64,000 nt of DNA from contig MU277720.1 of assembly GCA_022385805.1 (NCBI GenBank), positions 2,488-66,487 of the forward strand, read 5' to 3'. Below are positions 33,955 to 44,999 of this stretch, one piece after another. Position 1 is the first letter of the stretch. Each line of letters begins with the position of its first letter. This stretch comes from Pilatotrama ljubarskyi. Lineage: Eukaryota; Basidiomycota; Agaricomycetes; Polyporales; Polyporaceae. The notes under the pieces were generated by a model. It was not told where the DNA came from and made no database searches. It saw only the letters and a program-made list of their open reading frames with translations. The position numbers and the translations under genes are program-made.

Positions 33955-35222
33955 ATGCCGATCGCGACCGAGGTTTCGCCCAGAGGCTCGCACTCGACAG
34001 AGGCCAGCCATGTTCCAACCAAGAACACCCAGCGCGGATCCCCCGCACCCCGGTTCGAAGTAGAGAAGCCCCGCGGCCGCTCTCTCTCCCCCGTCCGCTC
34101 GCGTGCCGCGGCAGCGCAGGCCACCAGCCCTCCATCGACTACGTCCGCGTCCGCATCCACTTCGCAGCAGCCGACAGCGAAGTACATCGCGCCCCCGCTC
34201 ACCTGGCGCACCGCCGCTCAGGACGCGAAAGCCGGAGTATACTACACAAAGGACGAATTCCCGTCGTCAAGCTTCTTGCCCCCGCCGTTCTCGCGCGAGC
34301 CGGTGGAGGTGCGGGCGGGCGAGCGTGTGGAGCTGCTCGAGGAGGTCGACGAGTACGCGGTGCGCGTGCGCGTGCTGAGGACGGGAAAGACGGGCTTGAT
34401 TCCCGCGTGGAACACAGAGGGCGCCTTAGATAGGCTGACGAGGATCAACACCGCGTTCAACGAAGCTGTACGTACCGACCCTGCGTTCAATCCTTTTACT
34501 TGTTATTGACGATGTGGCACTTGCAGGCGACGTGTCCTTCGGAAGTGCGCGCCCTCCGCCGCCGCTTCAGCGAGTCCTCGGCGATGCACAGCCTCTCCGA
34601 GTCCGAAGACGCGCACCACCACAGCAGCACCTCGTCTGCCGCCTCGTCGTCCGACCCGGAGCTCGCGCACTCGCACGCGCGCTGCGTCCCGTTCGCGGCG
34701 CGCGTCCGCTTCGGGGACTACTACGCGAACCCGAGCGCGTACGACGACTCCAGCTCCGATTCGGACTCGGATTCCGGGTCCGGGTCTCCGCGGTCGCCTC
34801 AGGACCAGGAGCGCGGCCGGACCCTGCCGGGCGTGTACGAAGCGCCTGCGCGCACTCTTGAGAAGGGCGGGATCGTCCAAGGATCGGGGGACCAGCGCTC
34901 GCGCTCGAGCGGGCGCAAGTCGGTCGTGTTCCCGGAGGAGGAAAGGCCGCAGGTCGTGTTCCGGTACCCGTCCGAGGACCTCGTCGGCGCGTTCTTGGGC
35001 GAGTATGAAGAGAAGAGGGAGAGCGAGCGGGAGGAGAGGGAGAGGGAGGAGTCGGAGGAGTGGTGGTGGCAGGGCTGGGAGGAGCCGCTGGAGGAGCTCG
35101 AGGCTGAGCTCGCGGAGGAGCGTGAGGAGGAGTGGGAGCGGGGTAGGGAGGCGAAGATGCAGGGCGTGGAGGAGGAGCAGCTGCTCCCGAGGTGGTTGGT
35201 CGCTATCCAGGAGGAGCACTGA
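33955..35222 (+). CDS. SH3-like protein with PP1-docking motifs (Bud14/Tea4-like?)
   Basis: Two exons with an intron at about 34470-34526. ATG at 33955; the leader is Ser/Pro-rich. An SH3-like fold is suggested at residues ~118-160 (VEVRAGERVELLEEV and RTGKTGLIPAWNTEGALDRL), followed by the conserved NTAFNEA/ATCPSEVRALRRRF block. Downstream are a Ser/Asp-rich region, RVRF (in ARVRFGDYY) and KSVVF, both fitting the RVxF consensus for protein phosphatase 1. The C-terminus is very rich in Glu and Arg and ends in a Trp-containing coil. SH3 plus RVxF is the layout of Bud14/Tea4 polarity factors, but I am not sure of orthology. Confidence 0.6.
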
Positions 35223-36070
35223 GCACCGAAGCGGTGCGTCGGTCTTCGTCGGCGTCGACATTCGGCCTTCGCCTCCGCAAGCGCGATGCCGGGCGTGCGT
35301 CAGGCGCGTTGGTTCGTCAGCTCATGATACGATTCCACTCGTCCACTCATCCATGATCCATCCACACCCATCGGCACGCCCCCATCTTACCCGATACTGG
35401 TACCCGGGCTCGGCTTGGGCGCGGACATACTGCGCTGTACTGGCCTGCGTACCCTTATCCCACTCGCGTCCGCTGCGTTCTGGCGCGGCGCGCGAGTTGT
35501 ACATACATTTGTTGCAGTTGTGATATCTGGCTTGGAGTTTCGGTTATGTTGTCCTGGTCGAACATTTGGGCATGTTGTAACTGTTGTAGTGTACGTGTAC
35601 TTGTAGCTATTTATACCCTAATGAACACTTCGCTTTCGACGATGTTCAAGGCATTTGTTTTATCATATGCGTGCTCCGCCAAGCCTGCATTGTCGCAGTG
35701 GGCTTACATCAATATAAGCTTGACCTGCTGCAACTCGAGAGTCGAAGGGCGCGAGACGATGAACAATTACAGCGCTTACCGCGAAGTTATTCTGGGAACC
35801 AATCAAAAGCGGTGCCCCCGCGTGCGACCGCGAGGCGTTCGATATGCTGTGACGTCAGTGTTGTCGGCCGACACGCTCTCCGCCACGGGCTGTTTGCTCA
35901 GACGCGTTATGCAACGCAGCTGGCACCTGTAGGGTAATCGCGGAGCGAGACGTGGGACGCCCCGCATCGCAGCTTGTATTTGAACGCGACGACGACCAGG
36001 TCCGGCGAGACTTATACGACCCTCAAGACTGATACCCTCGTGCTATAGACAGAACTACTGCTAGACGGCG
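35223..36070. other. Intergenic region
   Basis: About 850 bases with 3' region of the SH3-like gene, then AT-richer DNA and the promoter of the phosphate carrier. No gene recognised. Confidence 0.45.
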
Positions 36071-37585
36071 ATGTCCAACTCGGAGACGGTGAAGACGGCG
36101 AAGGCGGCGATAGCGAGTGGGAAGCCACCGTTCGTGGTGCCACAGTTCACGGCGAAGGACTATACGTCCTTTTTCCTCGCAGGTGAGTGACCTCAGTCCT
36201 CGTGTGATAGTTGCAGTAACTGACGATGAGTGGACGGAAGGCGCGGTGTGCTGCACGTAAGCCTTCTACCATTCTCACCGGCCCTCAGAGGAAGAAACGC
36301 CAAGTTGACGATTCTGCCTCCATGAAAGGGTCACGCACGGGGCCATGACGCGTGAGTGCATGCGGTGTGCACCCCAGAACCCTACGTGCTGACCACAGAT
36401 GGCAGCTATCGACGTTGTGAAGACGCGTATACAGGTGGACCCGGCGATGGCGCGCATGTCTTTGCTCTCCGGCGGGCGGAGGATCATTGCGCAAGAAGGC
36501 GCTTCGGCGCTGCTGACGGGCTTCGGACCCACTGCTGTGGGCTACCTGGTGCAGGTACGCGTCCAAGCGTACGAATCCAGCTGTGCGTGAACCTGACTGA
36601 CGTCGGTCATAGGGAGGCGCGAAGTTCGCGGGTTACGAGTTTTGGAAGAAGCAATTTGTCCAGATTGCGGGCGACCAGGAGAGCGCGGTCAAGTACCGTA
36701 CCGCGATATACCTCGGGGCGTCCAGCGTGGCAGAGTACGGGGCTGTAGTGCTTCCTCATGGTGGACGATGGGACTGACAGCTAGCAGGTTCTTCGCTGAC
36801 ATCCTCCTCACGCCGCTCGAGGCGACGCGGATAAGGCTTGTCTCCCAACGCGGGTACGCGACAGGCCTCATGACCGGCTTTGCGCGCCTGGCACGAGAAG
36901 AAGGGCTCGCAGGGCTCTACGCCGGGTTCCTGCCCATTCTGTGCAAGTACGTCCATCTCCGCTTCTTCTCTTCCAGCGCCTGGTACGACGGCGGGCGCAC
37001 AGACAGATACCGTACGCGATCGGACAGTTCACGGTGAACGAGTTCTGCCACGAGCTGGCGTTCCGGAACATGTCAGAGGAGACGAAGCGCACGCTCAGCG
37101 GGCCTGCAAAGTTCAGCATCTCGCTGGGAAGCGGAATCATTGCCGGCTTCGCCGCCGCGGTTTTGAGCCAGGTACGCGCCTCGTGCGAGATCAACTCGAC
37201 CGAAATGGAGGAGAGCGTCTCTAACACATTTCCGACTCTGCTTCTGCTGCTTCTTGTTGCGTGAAGCCCGCGGACACGCTGCTCTCGCAGATTAACAAGG
37301 GGCATGGGCCGCAGGGCTCGATGCCGTACCGCCTGAAGGTGCTCGCCCAGCAAGCAGGCTTCCGGGGCCTGTTCGCCGGGCTGGGTCCGAGGATGATAAT
37401 GACCGCCGGACTCGTCGCGGGACAGTTCTTGTTGTACGGCGCCGTGAAGGACGGTATGTTGGCTTCTGTCGTTGCTCCGCGACTGTGGGCGTCTTCGTGC
37501 TTGTTGCTCAATGTTGGGCGTTACAGCTTTGAGCGCGCCGCCCGGCCTGGAGATCCACAAGGAGAACTCTGCGGCGAAGGTGTGA
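36071..37585 (+). CDS. Mitochondrial phosphate carrier (MIR1-like)
   Basis: Inner-membrane carrier importing phosphate for ATP synthesis. ATG at 36071 gives MSNSETVKTAK. Very small exons (one of 16 bases) rebuild CCTVTHGAMTPIDVVKTRIQ, the first carrier signature with its Pro restored by splicing. The second repeat has LTPLEATRIRLVSQRG and the third SQPADTLLSQINKG. Other landmarks are LLTGFGPTAVGYLVQGGAKF, then EFWKK, and LFAGLGPRMIMTAGLVAGQF. The last exon is ALSAPPGLEIHKE, with the stop at 37583-37585. Three repeats and about 310 residues match the family. Confidence 0.88.
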
Positions 37586-39050
37586 AGACCGGGACGTGCA
37601 GAATGGACTCGCGATGGACATTAGATCTTCTCATGTACGTGCTAATGTTAGTTAGGGGGAAGGCAAGCTGCTTTGGGCGCATAAACGGGCGCTACGTGCG
37701 CCGCTCGGTACCTGGAAGTATTGCTAATCCCGGTTCCCTGCTCGCTATGTGCGCTCTGGGGATGCTACTGTACATCCCCAGGAGGATCACGTTAGCTTGG
37801 TACGTCCAAAGTCTGCAGTATCCAACTTACGTGTGCTGAGCCTCTTTGGCTTCCGCGGTTCCGATCGCGACCTGCGATGCCTATGATAAAGCCGATCCTT
37901 CGGGTGGGATGTCAAGAAGCATAAGGCATGTGAGGTATGTTCTAAGAGACTACTTGGCTGTACAGAACACAAGCCATGATGTATGATGCATGAGCGGCAT
38001 CTCCAAATCGGACCCGTCGAACCACCTCCACACGAGGGGCATTAGCCCGTGCTTCCCTCCTGAACAGGCCAGGAATTTGAACTGAACTGGACTCCTGTCG
38101 ACAACCTGGTTACCAGCCTGGTTCAGGTCCGGAATCTGGATAAGTAAATCTTACTTATCGATAAGAAACGCGATGAATGCGGCGCTTTGTGTTCTATTGT
38201 CTGGATTCCTAGACTGGCTCCGGACCAGAACCAGGAGAACAATTCACCCCATTTCCCCTGCCTATTCCAGGCCAGAGCATGGGCCATTGCCCCTCGTGCC
38301 ACGCGCACGGGGTGGCCGCCAAGAAGTCGCGGTGGTAGGAGCTCACATCAGCAGTTCGTGCTAGATCGGCCCAGCTCTTACTCTTACAACACAGTTCTGA
38401 AGCTGGCGGGTTGAAATGAGCAAACACATGCCCAGACGTGTGAAATGGTCGAAGGTCACCGGTCACTGGTGCCTCATTTTTCCTTCCGTGGCATGTGCAT
38501 GAGCGCCAGTTCTGAGATTGTCTGGGCGCCTACACCTGCGACTCTGCCACCGTCCGAGTCGCGGTGGGCGTTATGCGAGGTGCGTCTTACGCAGTGGGTT
38601 CATTGCCGCCTAATACCAAGCTGACGCAGGCATGGAAGCCTCCACAAAGTTTTACCGAGTATGCGGGTTGCCCGGAACTGGGCTCCTTGACACAAGTTCC
38701 ACGAGCTCACCATTCGTTGTAAGTATCGCCACTTCAAGTTACCGCGGGGGCGAACCCCAGTGCAGCTGATGTGTGCAAGTTCGTCCAAATTCTGTTATAC
38801 GGCCCATAAAATATGCTCGTCTGAGAGCCAGGGAGGCTCACATACGCAATAGTGTTCAGGCAAGGATGCTTGCGACTCATTCACCGTCATTGCTTGATGA
38901 CTCCGAGTCCTCTGCTATGTTGTCGCTTAGCGGTGGTTTGATCAGCGATCCTTCGGCCTTGCAGGACACTATCTGTTATGTGTCGTTGCTATCTCAGTCT
39001 GTATCTCTGCTATCTCTGGTCGACGCAAGCTGACCCGGGCTATCATAGCG
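37586..39050. other. Intergenic stretch between phosphate carrier and terpene synthase copy 3
   Basis: About 1.5 kb with no recognised gene. Marks the change from housekeeping genes on the left to the transposon-rich half on the right. Confidence 0.45.
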
Positions 39051-40318
39051 ATGACCATGGCCAAAGCAAGCCTGCGGTTGTACTTCGCACATATGCTCCC
39101 CCGGTATGGATGTGTCGATTCACACATTGTTCTACTCTATGCTCAACGACCCTCCTCACAGGAGGAGTTGCACCGCGATCACGCTGCCCAAGAAATCAAG
39201 GCGACTATTGCATATTTTCTGAAGGAGTGCAAGTATGGCAATCCCCGCACCCCGCTCAGCCCCGAATTACGAGAGAAGACTGCGCTCGAAATCGCCTCCT
39301 GGGGTGTCAGGCTGCCCGGGAATAACGCGAAGAAATTCGCGGATACCAGTTGTCGTTTTGCAGAGACGGCATATGCCCACCTGTCCCCGGAACACCAGTT
39401 CTTCGTCGCTCGATACACTGCGTATTTCCTCTACTCCGACGACCTTGGGAGTCAGCATCTGGAGGCCCTAGGGCAGTTCACTCGCCGCTTTGCCAACGGA
39501 GAGAGGCAGCTGGACCCCGTTCTCGAGCGTCTTGCGGAGATGGTGAAGCGGTCTCATGAGTTATGGACGACCTTTGGGTCCAACGCGATCATCACGGGCA
39601 TCCTCGACGCCATAACAGCATACTATCTGGAGTTCACCACGCGGGACATGGTGATCAAACCCGGCGCAGTCAGATTCCCGGACTATATGCGCGTCCGGAC
39701 GGGCATCGACCCACCGTTCATTGCCTTCATCTTCATGCGGGACTGGCGATCCAGCCCGGAATCCTACCTTCAGCTCGTCCTGTGAGTGGTGCGCACCGCA
39801 TGTGCACGAACTCTCTGCTGATGTTGGCGTTAGAGAACTGGAGTACTGGATCGGGGTCGTAAAGTAAGCACAGAAACCCTGGCTGTGATCACGGCTCGTA
39901 TTGACCAAATGCTCCCTTTTCCTGCTATTAGCGACTTGTAAGCAATTTCCTCCGTTACGGTGATCTGAGCGCAAAGCACCTACGACTTACCCAACCGCAG
40001 ATTCTCATTCTACAAGGAATACCAGGACCACGAGACGAATAACTACCTCTGGATCAAAGCTGCCACAGAGCAGACGTCACCTTTGGTCGCTTTGCGTAGG
40101 CTTGCAGATGAGATACTAGAGACGACCCGTCACATCTACCAACTGGCCGGAGAGGACGCGGAGCTGTCGGCCCTATGGCACGGATACGTACAGGTAAGTC
40201 TCCGTCTCCTACGTTGGGTCACATCAGATAATGTCAGGTGACACATTTGCAGCGATACATAGAGTTTCATCTCGACACGCCACGCTATCGCCTTGTAGAG
40301 CTCGGCCTGGAAGCCTGA
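39051..40318 (+). CDS. Sesquiterpene synthase, TRI5 type, copy 3
   Basis: Same family and exon plan as copy 1. ATG at 39051 (39057 is an alternative). Exons: 39051-39781, 39834-39863, 39932-39937, 40001-40193 and 40253-40318. The Asp-rich motif is YSDDLGS and the NSE motif NDLFSFYKE, formed by splicing across the 6-base microexon CGACTT. The last exon reads RYIEFHLDTPRYRLVELGLE. The N-terminal 35 residues differ from the other copies, and another start or an extra intron there cannot be excluded. The frame is otherwise open and all junctions are canonical, so the gene looks active. Confidence 0.85.
39932..39937 (+). other. 6-nt microexon in terpene synthase copy 3
   Basis: CGACTT between TATTAG and GTAAGC; supplies Asp of the NSE motif in frame, as in copies 1 and 4. 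Confidence 0.8.
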
Positions 40319-42006
40319 ATACACACGGACGTGGGCATTTACGCATATGTCTCGCATGCGTTGTAGCCGGTCTGAGAGAAACTGCGCTAGTACTATCTCG
40401 GGATGTGTCTCGTGATTTCAGGCCGCGCGGAATGCTTCTCCTTCTAGCGTGAGTTCAGCCTTAAATACGTTAGCGAATGCAATCCATCATCAGGATAGTC
40501 CTCCAGATCCGAATTCCTCGCATCCGAAAGTTCGGAGTGCTGGTGTCGCCCACCACATTGGTCGCACTTCGCAGTGTGTCACAGTATCGACACGGAAAGC
40601 GCGTGGCGACTGACCGACATGATAATGGGTAGCAACCTATCACAATCCATAGAACCCGTGAGCCTGAGGATGATGGCACATATGGCTGGCTTGAGGCGCT
40701 TGCGGAGATGCACCCCCGGTGTTCTATCATGACGGGAAAACGCAGAAACGGAACTTGCTGTCAGGCTGTGAGAACCGTGAACAGCGTGCATGCGGTGAGC
40801 TTCGGACTATTTCAAGGGTGCCTGCTTGACTCCTCATTACTTCATGAACGGAGTCCGGGGTAGGACGTTCCATTCCGAGTTGAGCGGCGTCAGCCGCGTT
40901 CGCAGCCTCATTTGCATCGATGGCGTGTCCCGGCGTGCTCTTGCAGCGGTTTCTGTGCTCTCCAAGTCAAGAGAAGCCAACCGATCAGGAGTGCATCTGC
41001 AACTGATCCAACAGGACATCGGACGCGAACAGCTTGGAAGGACGACGTTCCATGGAGAGAACTTGGGCCAGCCGTGGGTGTGATGTGTACGCGGCTACAG
41101 CGAACCTCTACTAAGCTTCATTAATTTCGCATGGGGTGGTAGCGCACTGCCTTATCAGAGGTGTCCGAGTTGGGATACGCGACCGTTGACCCTTTGCAAG
41201 CCTTCTCCTGCAGATTGCGGTAGCTTGAACGTAACGACCTCGTACGTCCCGGTGGACAAATCGGCCCTTCCAAGCAATGCTATACCCCACACCGTTGCGC
41301 ACCCAGCGCTCGGAGCTTTTGAGAAATTTCCCGTCCAGGTGCAGGCTGTGTCCACCATCCAGGCCGTCCCGTCAAGATGTAGCGCCATCAGGAAAATCCT
41401 CCCGCACGAATTACTCGCACTGAGTTACATTGAGAGGTAATACACCTTATGAGAACGGTTAGTGCATTATCTCTTATGAAAATAGTCCCCTCCTCATGAA
41501 AGCCATAGTCGCGCTTAGTACGCTGCTAGTTGCGTATTATTGCTCACTACCCACCCACACATTCTGTCCATAGACCACATACGAGCCCACCAATGCAGAC
41601 AGACAAGCCATGCGAGTGAGTAAGTCAAATTGGCATTCAGATAGTATACTAGAACGCGCAGGCGACCTGGCCGTAGGCGGCTACTACGGATGCTACGACA
41701 TATTAGTCCACAATTAGGAAGGGGATAAGTGGTGTAGTCCGGAATTAGAAGGGAATAAGAAGTGTAGTCCGGGATGAGAGAGGGAACAGCAGCAAATGGC
41801 GTGGGTGCTGAATATGATATGGAGCAAGAACAATACTGTAGGGTAAGGGAAGCACAGGAGTGTCGAAACTGCAAGCCAACATCCACCATCGCGGTCGTAG
41901 GCAGACGCAAAATGAAGGCGGTCAGGGTATAGGCGCGCATACGCAGCAGACGACCTAGGTGCAGCGAGGAGAGTACAGGGGAGGAGAGGGAGTCAGGACA
42001 GGGTCG
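40319..42006. other. Intergenic stretch
   Basis: About 1.7 kb. No gene recognised; contains a two-unit 31-base tandem repeat at 41712-41773 listed separately. Confidence 0.45.
41712..41773. repeat. Tandem repeat, 2 x 31 bases
   Basis: Two imperfect copies (41712-41742 and 41743-41773), each starting AATTAG and ending GTGTAGTCCGG, with about six differences. Confidence 0.7.
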
Positions 42007-44662
42007 CTAGGCTGACGCAGGCATTCCGCTGAGATCAAGAATGGCGAGTGCATCCTCTACTTTGGTGTCGGGCGCTTTGGCCAACTTGCCGCCGCTGACA
42101 GAACGATAGCGTTAGCGATCCGGCAATAATATAGAAAGGAGGTAAGAAACCTGGTAAGCATAACATATAAGCCATGCATCAATACGTGATACTTCGCCAG
42201 AGAGTCTTCCTTGATGACAGTGAGCACCTTGATGTGGGAGGCGTAGATCTCCGAGTTGGCATCGGCGCTGAAATTGCTCATGCGCTTAGGCCTCCTGTTG
42301 GCTTGCATCCAGTCGCGAATGGTAGAGCCGACCTGTGGAATAACGCGTATGATCCAGCCTAGTACATGCGAGCCAGAGAACACCTGGGAGCACTCACTGC
42401 GGTCGCTGCCAGGGCTAACATAGTGGCAGGAATCTCGAGTTTGTCCGGGTGCTCTTCACGAGGAGAACTCCAACTTGTACCTCTCAGCGTGCGACGGATG
42501 GCCGGAGAAGAAGCCATCGTGAAGGACCTCGAGGATCGCATCGTTCTTGTACGGCATGTTTTGAATGACCCAACGCTTCTGAATGGGAGTATCCGGCTGT
42601 ATATGATATCGACAGTCAGTGTAGAGTTTCTGACGTGAGAGCGCACTAACCTTTGTACCAGCATGATAAGGGTAGATGTACCGAAGCCCAGTGAGGAGCC
42701 ACTGTGCATCGCCTTGGCAGCCGTCGGACGAGAGGCCGTACACGGTGGTCATGAGAGGCGTTGCGAGCTTCTTGATCGGGCCGCGGAGAACAGAGATTCG
42801 CTGACCGGGCTATCAAGCACATCAGACATTAGGCCTCAGAGTACACACTGGTCAGTAAAAGAGGACAGCGGGACTCACGATCGTCGCGAGGTCATGACAG
42901 TAATCCTCGTCTGTCTCCAGCCTCTTCTTGATGTCCGCGAACTGGAGTTTATCCGCGCTTTCCATGAGTGCCTTCGAGGCGTAGAGCGATTGGGCAGTAG
43001 AGCCGTCAGGGAAAGCGTCGACAAAGAGAATGCGGACGGAGACGTTGTAGATAGCAAGGTGGGCAACCTTGCGAACGCGTGGGACTTGGGGGCCAAGTGG
43101 GAGTTTGGTCCACTTCGAGTCGGGATAGACAAGCTCAATGTCTGTGTTGCTGAGACTGCCAGTGCGCGTGTCTGCAACGTCGTCAGAAGAATCGTCCTTG
43201 ATGGTGATCTGAGACGAGGGCGGAGAGGCTGCTGAGAAACAAGACAGAGACATGACACGGTGCGTGAGATACCTGAGCGTCAGTGCCAGTACTGCCATGG
43301 TGGCGCTTCAACGCAGTACGGCGCCTCTTGGACTTGCTTCTTGCCTCCTCGTCGTTGGGCTCTTCAGCCTTGAACTTCGGCTCCTGGTACTCATCAGATG
43401 AGTGGTGGAATCATGAGAGCTGGCAGCGCACCTCTAGATCCCTCTGGGCCAGTCTCCTCTTCTCGATCCCCTTCGACACTTGCTTCTCCTGACCTGTAGC
43501 CTTGGACTTGGCTTTCTTCACGATGCGACTATCCTCCACGTCGGAGACCCCGGTATCTAGGTCCTCGAAGTGTGTTCGGGCACGCTTCTTGCCCAGGGGT
43601 ATAGGAGAGCTCCGTGGGCTCGAACTGATCTGGTAAGGATGTTTCGCCCTCTTTCCACTCTTCCGGAAGGGCTGCTGTGCGATGTCCTCTTCGTTCTCAG
43701 AGAGCGCTGTCCAAGTGGGGATCTGACAACCCGGTTATCAGGAACAACTTCGAAATGGCATCGAATGGGGAGACTGACCTCAGCGTTCTTGGCCTCGTCC
43801 GGTAAGTTTGCCCAGTCATTGTCACCGCCGCTTTGCTCTGCATCGTCCTCATCCTCACCCTTGTCCTTGTCTTCGTCGGACCCGCCATCACTTCCATCTT
43901 CAGATCCCCCTGCTACATCCCTGCCCACCTCATCCCCCTCACTATCAACGTCTCCAGCAGACTGCTCTGCTTGCGGCCTTGTCTTTCTCTTCAACAGGGC
44001 TGGTGCTGCGTTGTCAGCGCTCGGGTGAGTTATCTGGGACGCCGATAACACTGTCTCCCGTTGCTCACCTTTCCCTTTCTTGGATGACTTGGAGACAGTG
44101 TCTTCATCTTCTCCGCCCCCTCCCTCATCTTCCGACGACTCCTCGACCCATTTGGGCGCCTTCAACCGCAGCCTGGGCGGCACTAGGTGATAGTGTGAGT
44201 AACCATGTCCAGATGAACTCGGCGGAAGCATGTTCACCCCGTTCCAGCTTCTCCTTTGCCTTGAACTTGCCTGTAGATGCCGGGGATGGGCAGGACGCCA
44301 CGTCGCCTGCTGAGAGGTCACTGTCAGTGAGTAGCCTAGAACCCGACTCATCAGGCAGACTGTGCTGACCTTTCGAGCTCCTCTTCTTCTTTGCAGCTTT
44401 GGACGATGATGATCTGTCTTCTGCAGATGCGTCAGATTCAGCACGCTGGTGTGAGGTGGGCAAGTCGCGTGTCCACACTGTATCGACGGTAAGTGATCTA
44501 AGCAACCTAGCGAATGGCGTGTATCACTTACGTCGTTCATTCAAGGCCGTCTGTTTAGACGACCGCATTGCTACGATGGGAGAGTCAGAGCTGGATGGAC
44601 GCCAGGAGCGCGGATGCGGGATCGAGCGGTTGGGGCAAAGTGTGCTTACGACGACTAGACAT
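42007..44662 (-). CDS. DUF6532-type uncharacterised protein
   Basis: Member of a family widespread in Agaricomycetes, often in many copies; function unknown. The reverse-strand ATG at 44662 starts a tiny exon joined in frame to MRSSKQTALNER. A long charged, low-complexity N-terminal half follows (Ser/Lys/Asp/Glu-rich, coiled and probably nuclear). The conserved C-terminal half includes SADKLQFADIKKRLETDEDY, then IQNMPYKNDAILEVLHDGFF, KLEIPATMLALAATAV and a last exon SGGKLAKAPDTKVEDALAIL. The stop is at 42007-42009. At least eight introns. It is divergent from the Plavaka transposase, with about 340 bases between start codons. Confidence 0.65.
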
Positions 44663-44999
44663 GACGACTGTACGCCCTCCTCTTCTTCTCCGACGGTAAT
44701 AGATTGACAAGAAAAATAGTGTAGAAATAAAGGAGTGTGTATTGATATGGGGAAATGAAGGAACGGAGGTGAAAACCGAAAGAACGCTTCTCTGGCGACT
44801 TGCTCAGTCGGTGAGGGAGGACGAGGAAGGGGCGACACGTCAGCGCCTACAACGCTCCCCTCCTGCCCGTTCAGATGTCGTCACACCCCACTCCTCCGCC
44901 GGCATGACCGTCCCGTTTCTACCCGACGCACTTGTTGTCGCCGTTTCTCTGTGACTGCTCACTTCCGCTTGACTTCGCATAGGTTCTGTCAGCGTGGCT

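Noticed and set aside
43557..44540. 327-residue reverse-strand frame read as one exon
   Set aside because: It crosses several clear introns of the DUF6532 gene and mixes coding and intron sequence, so it is not a separate gene.
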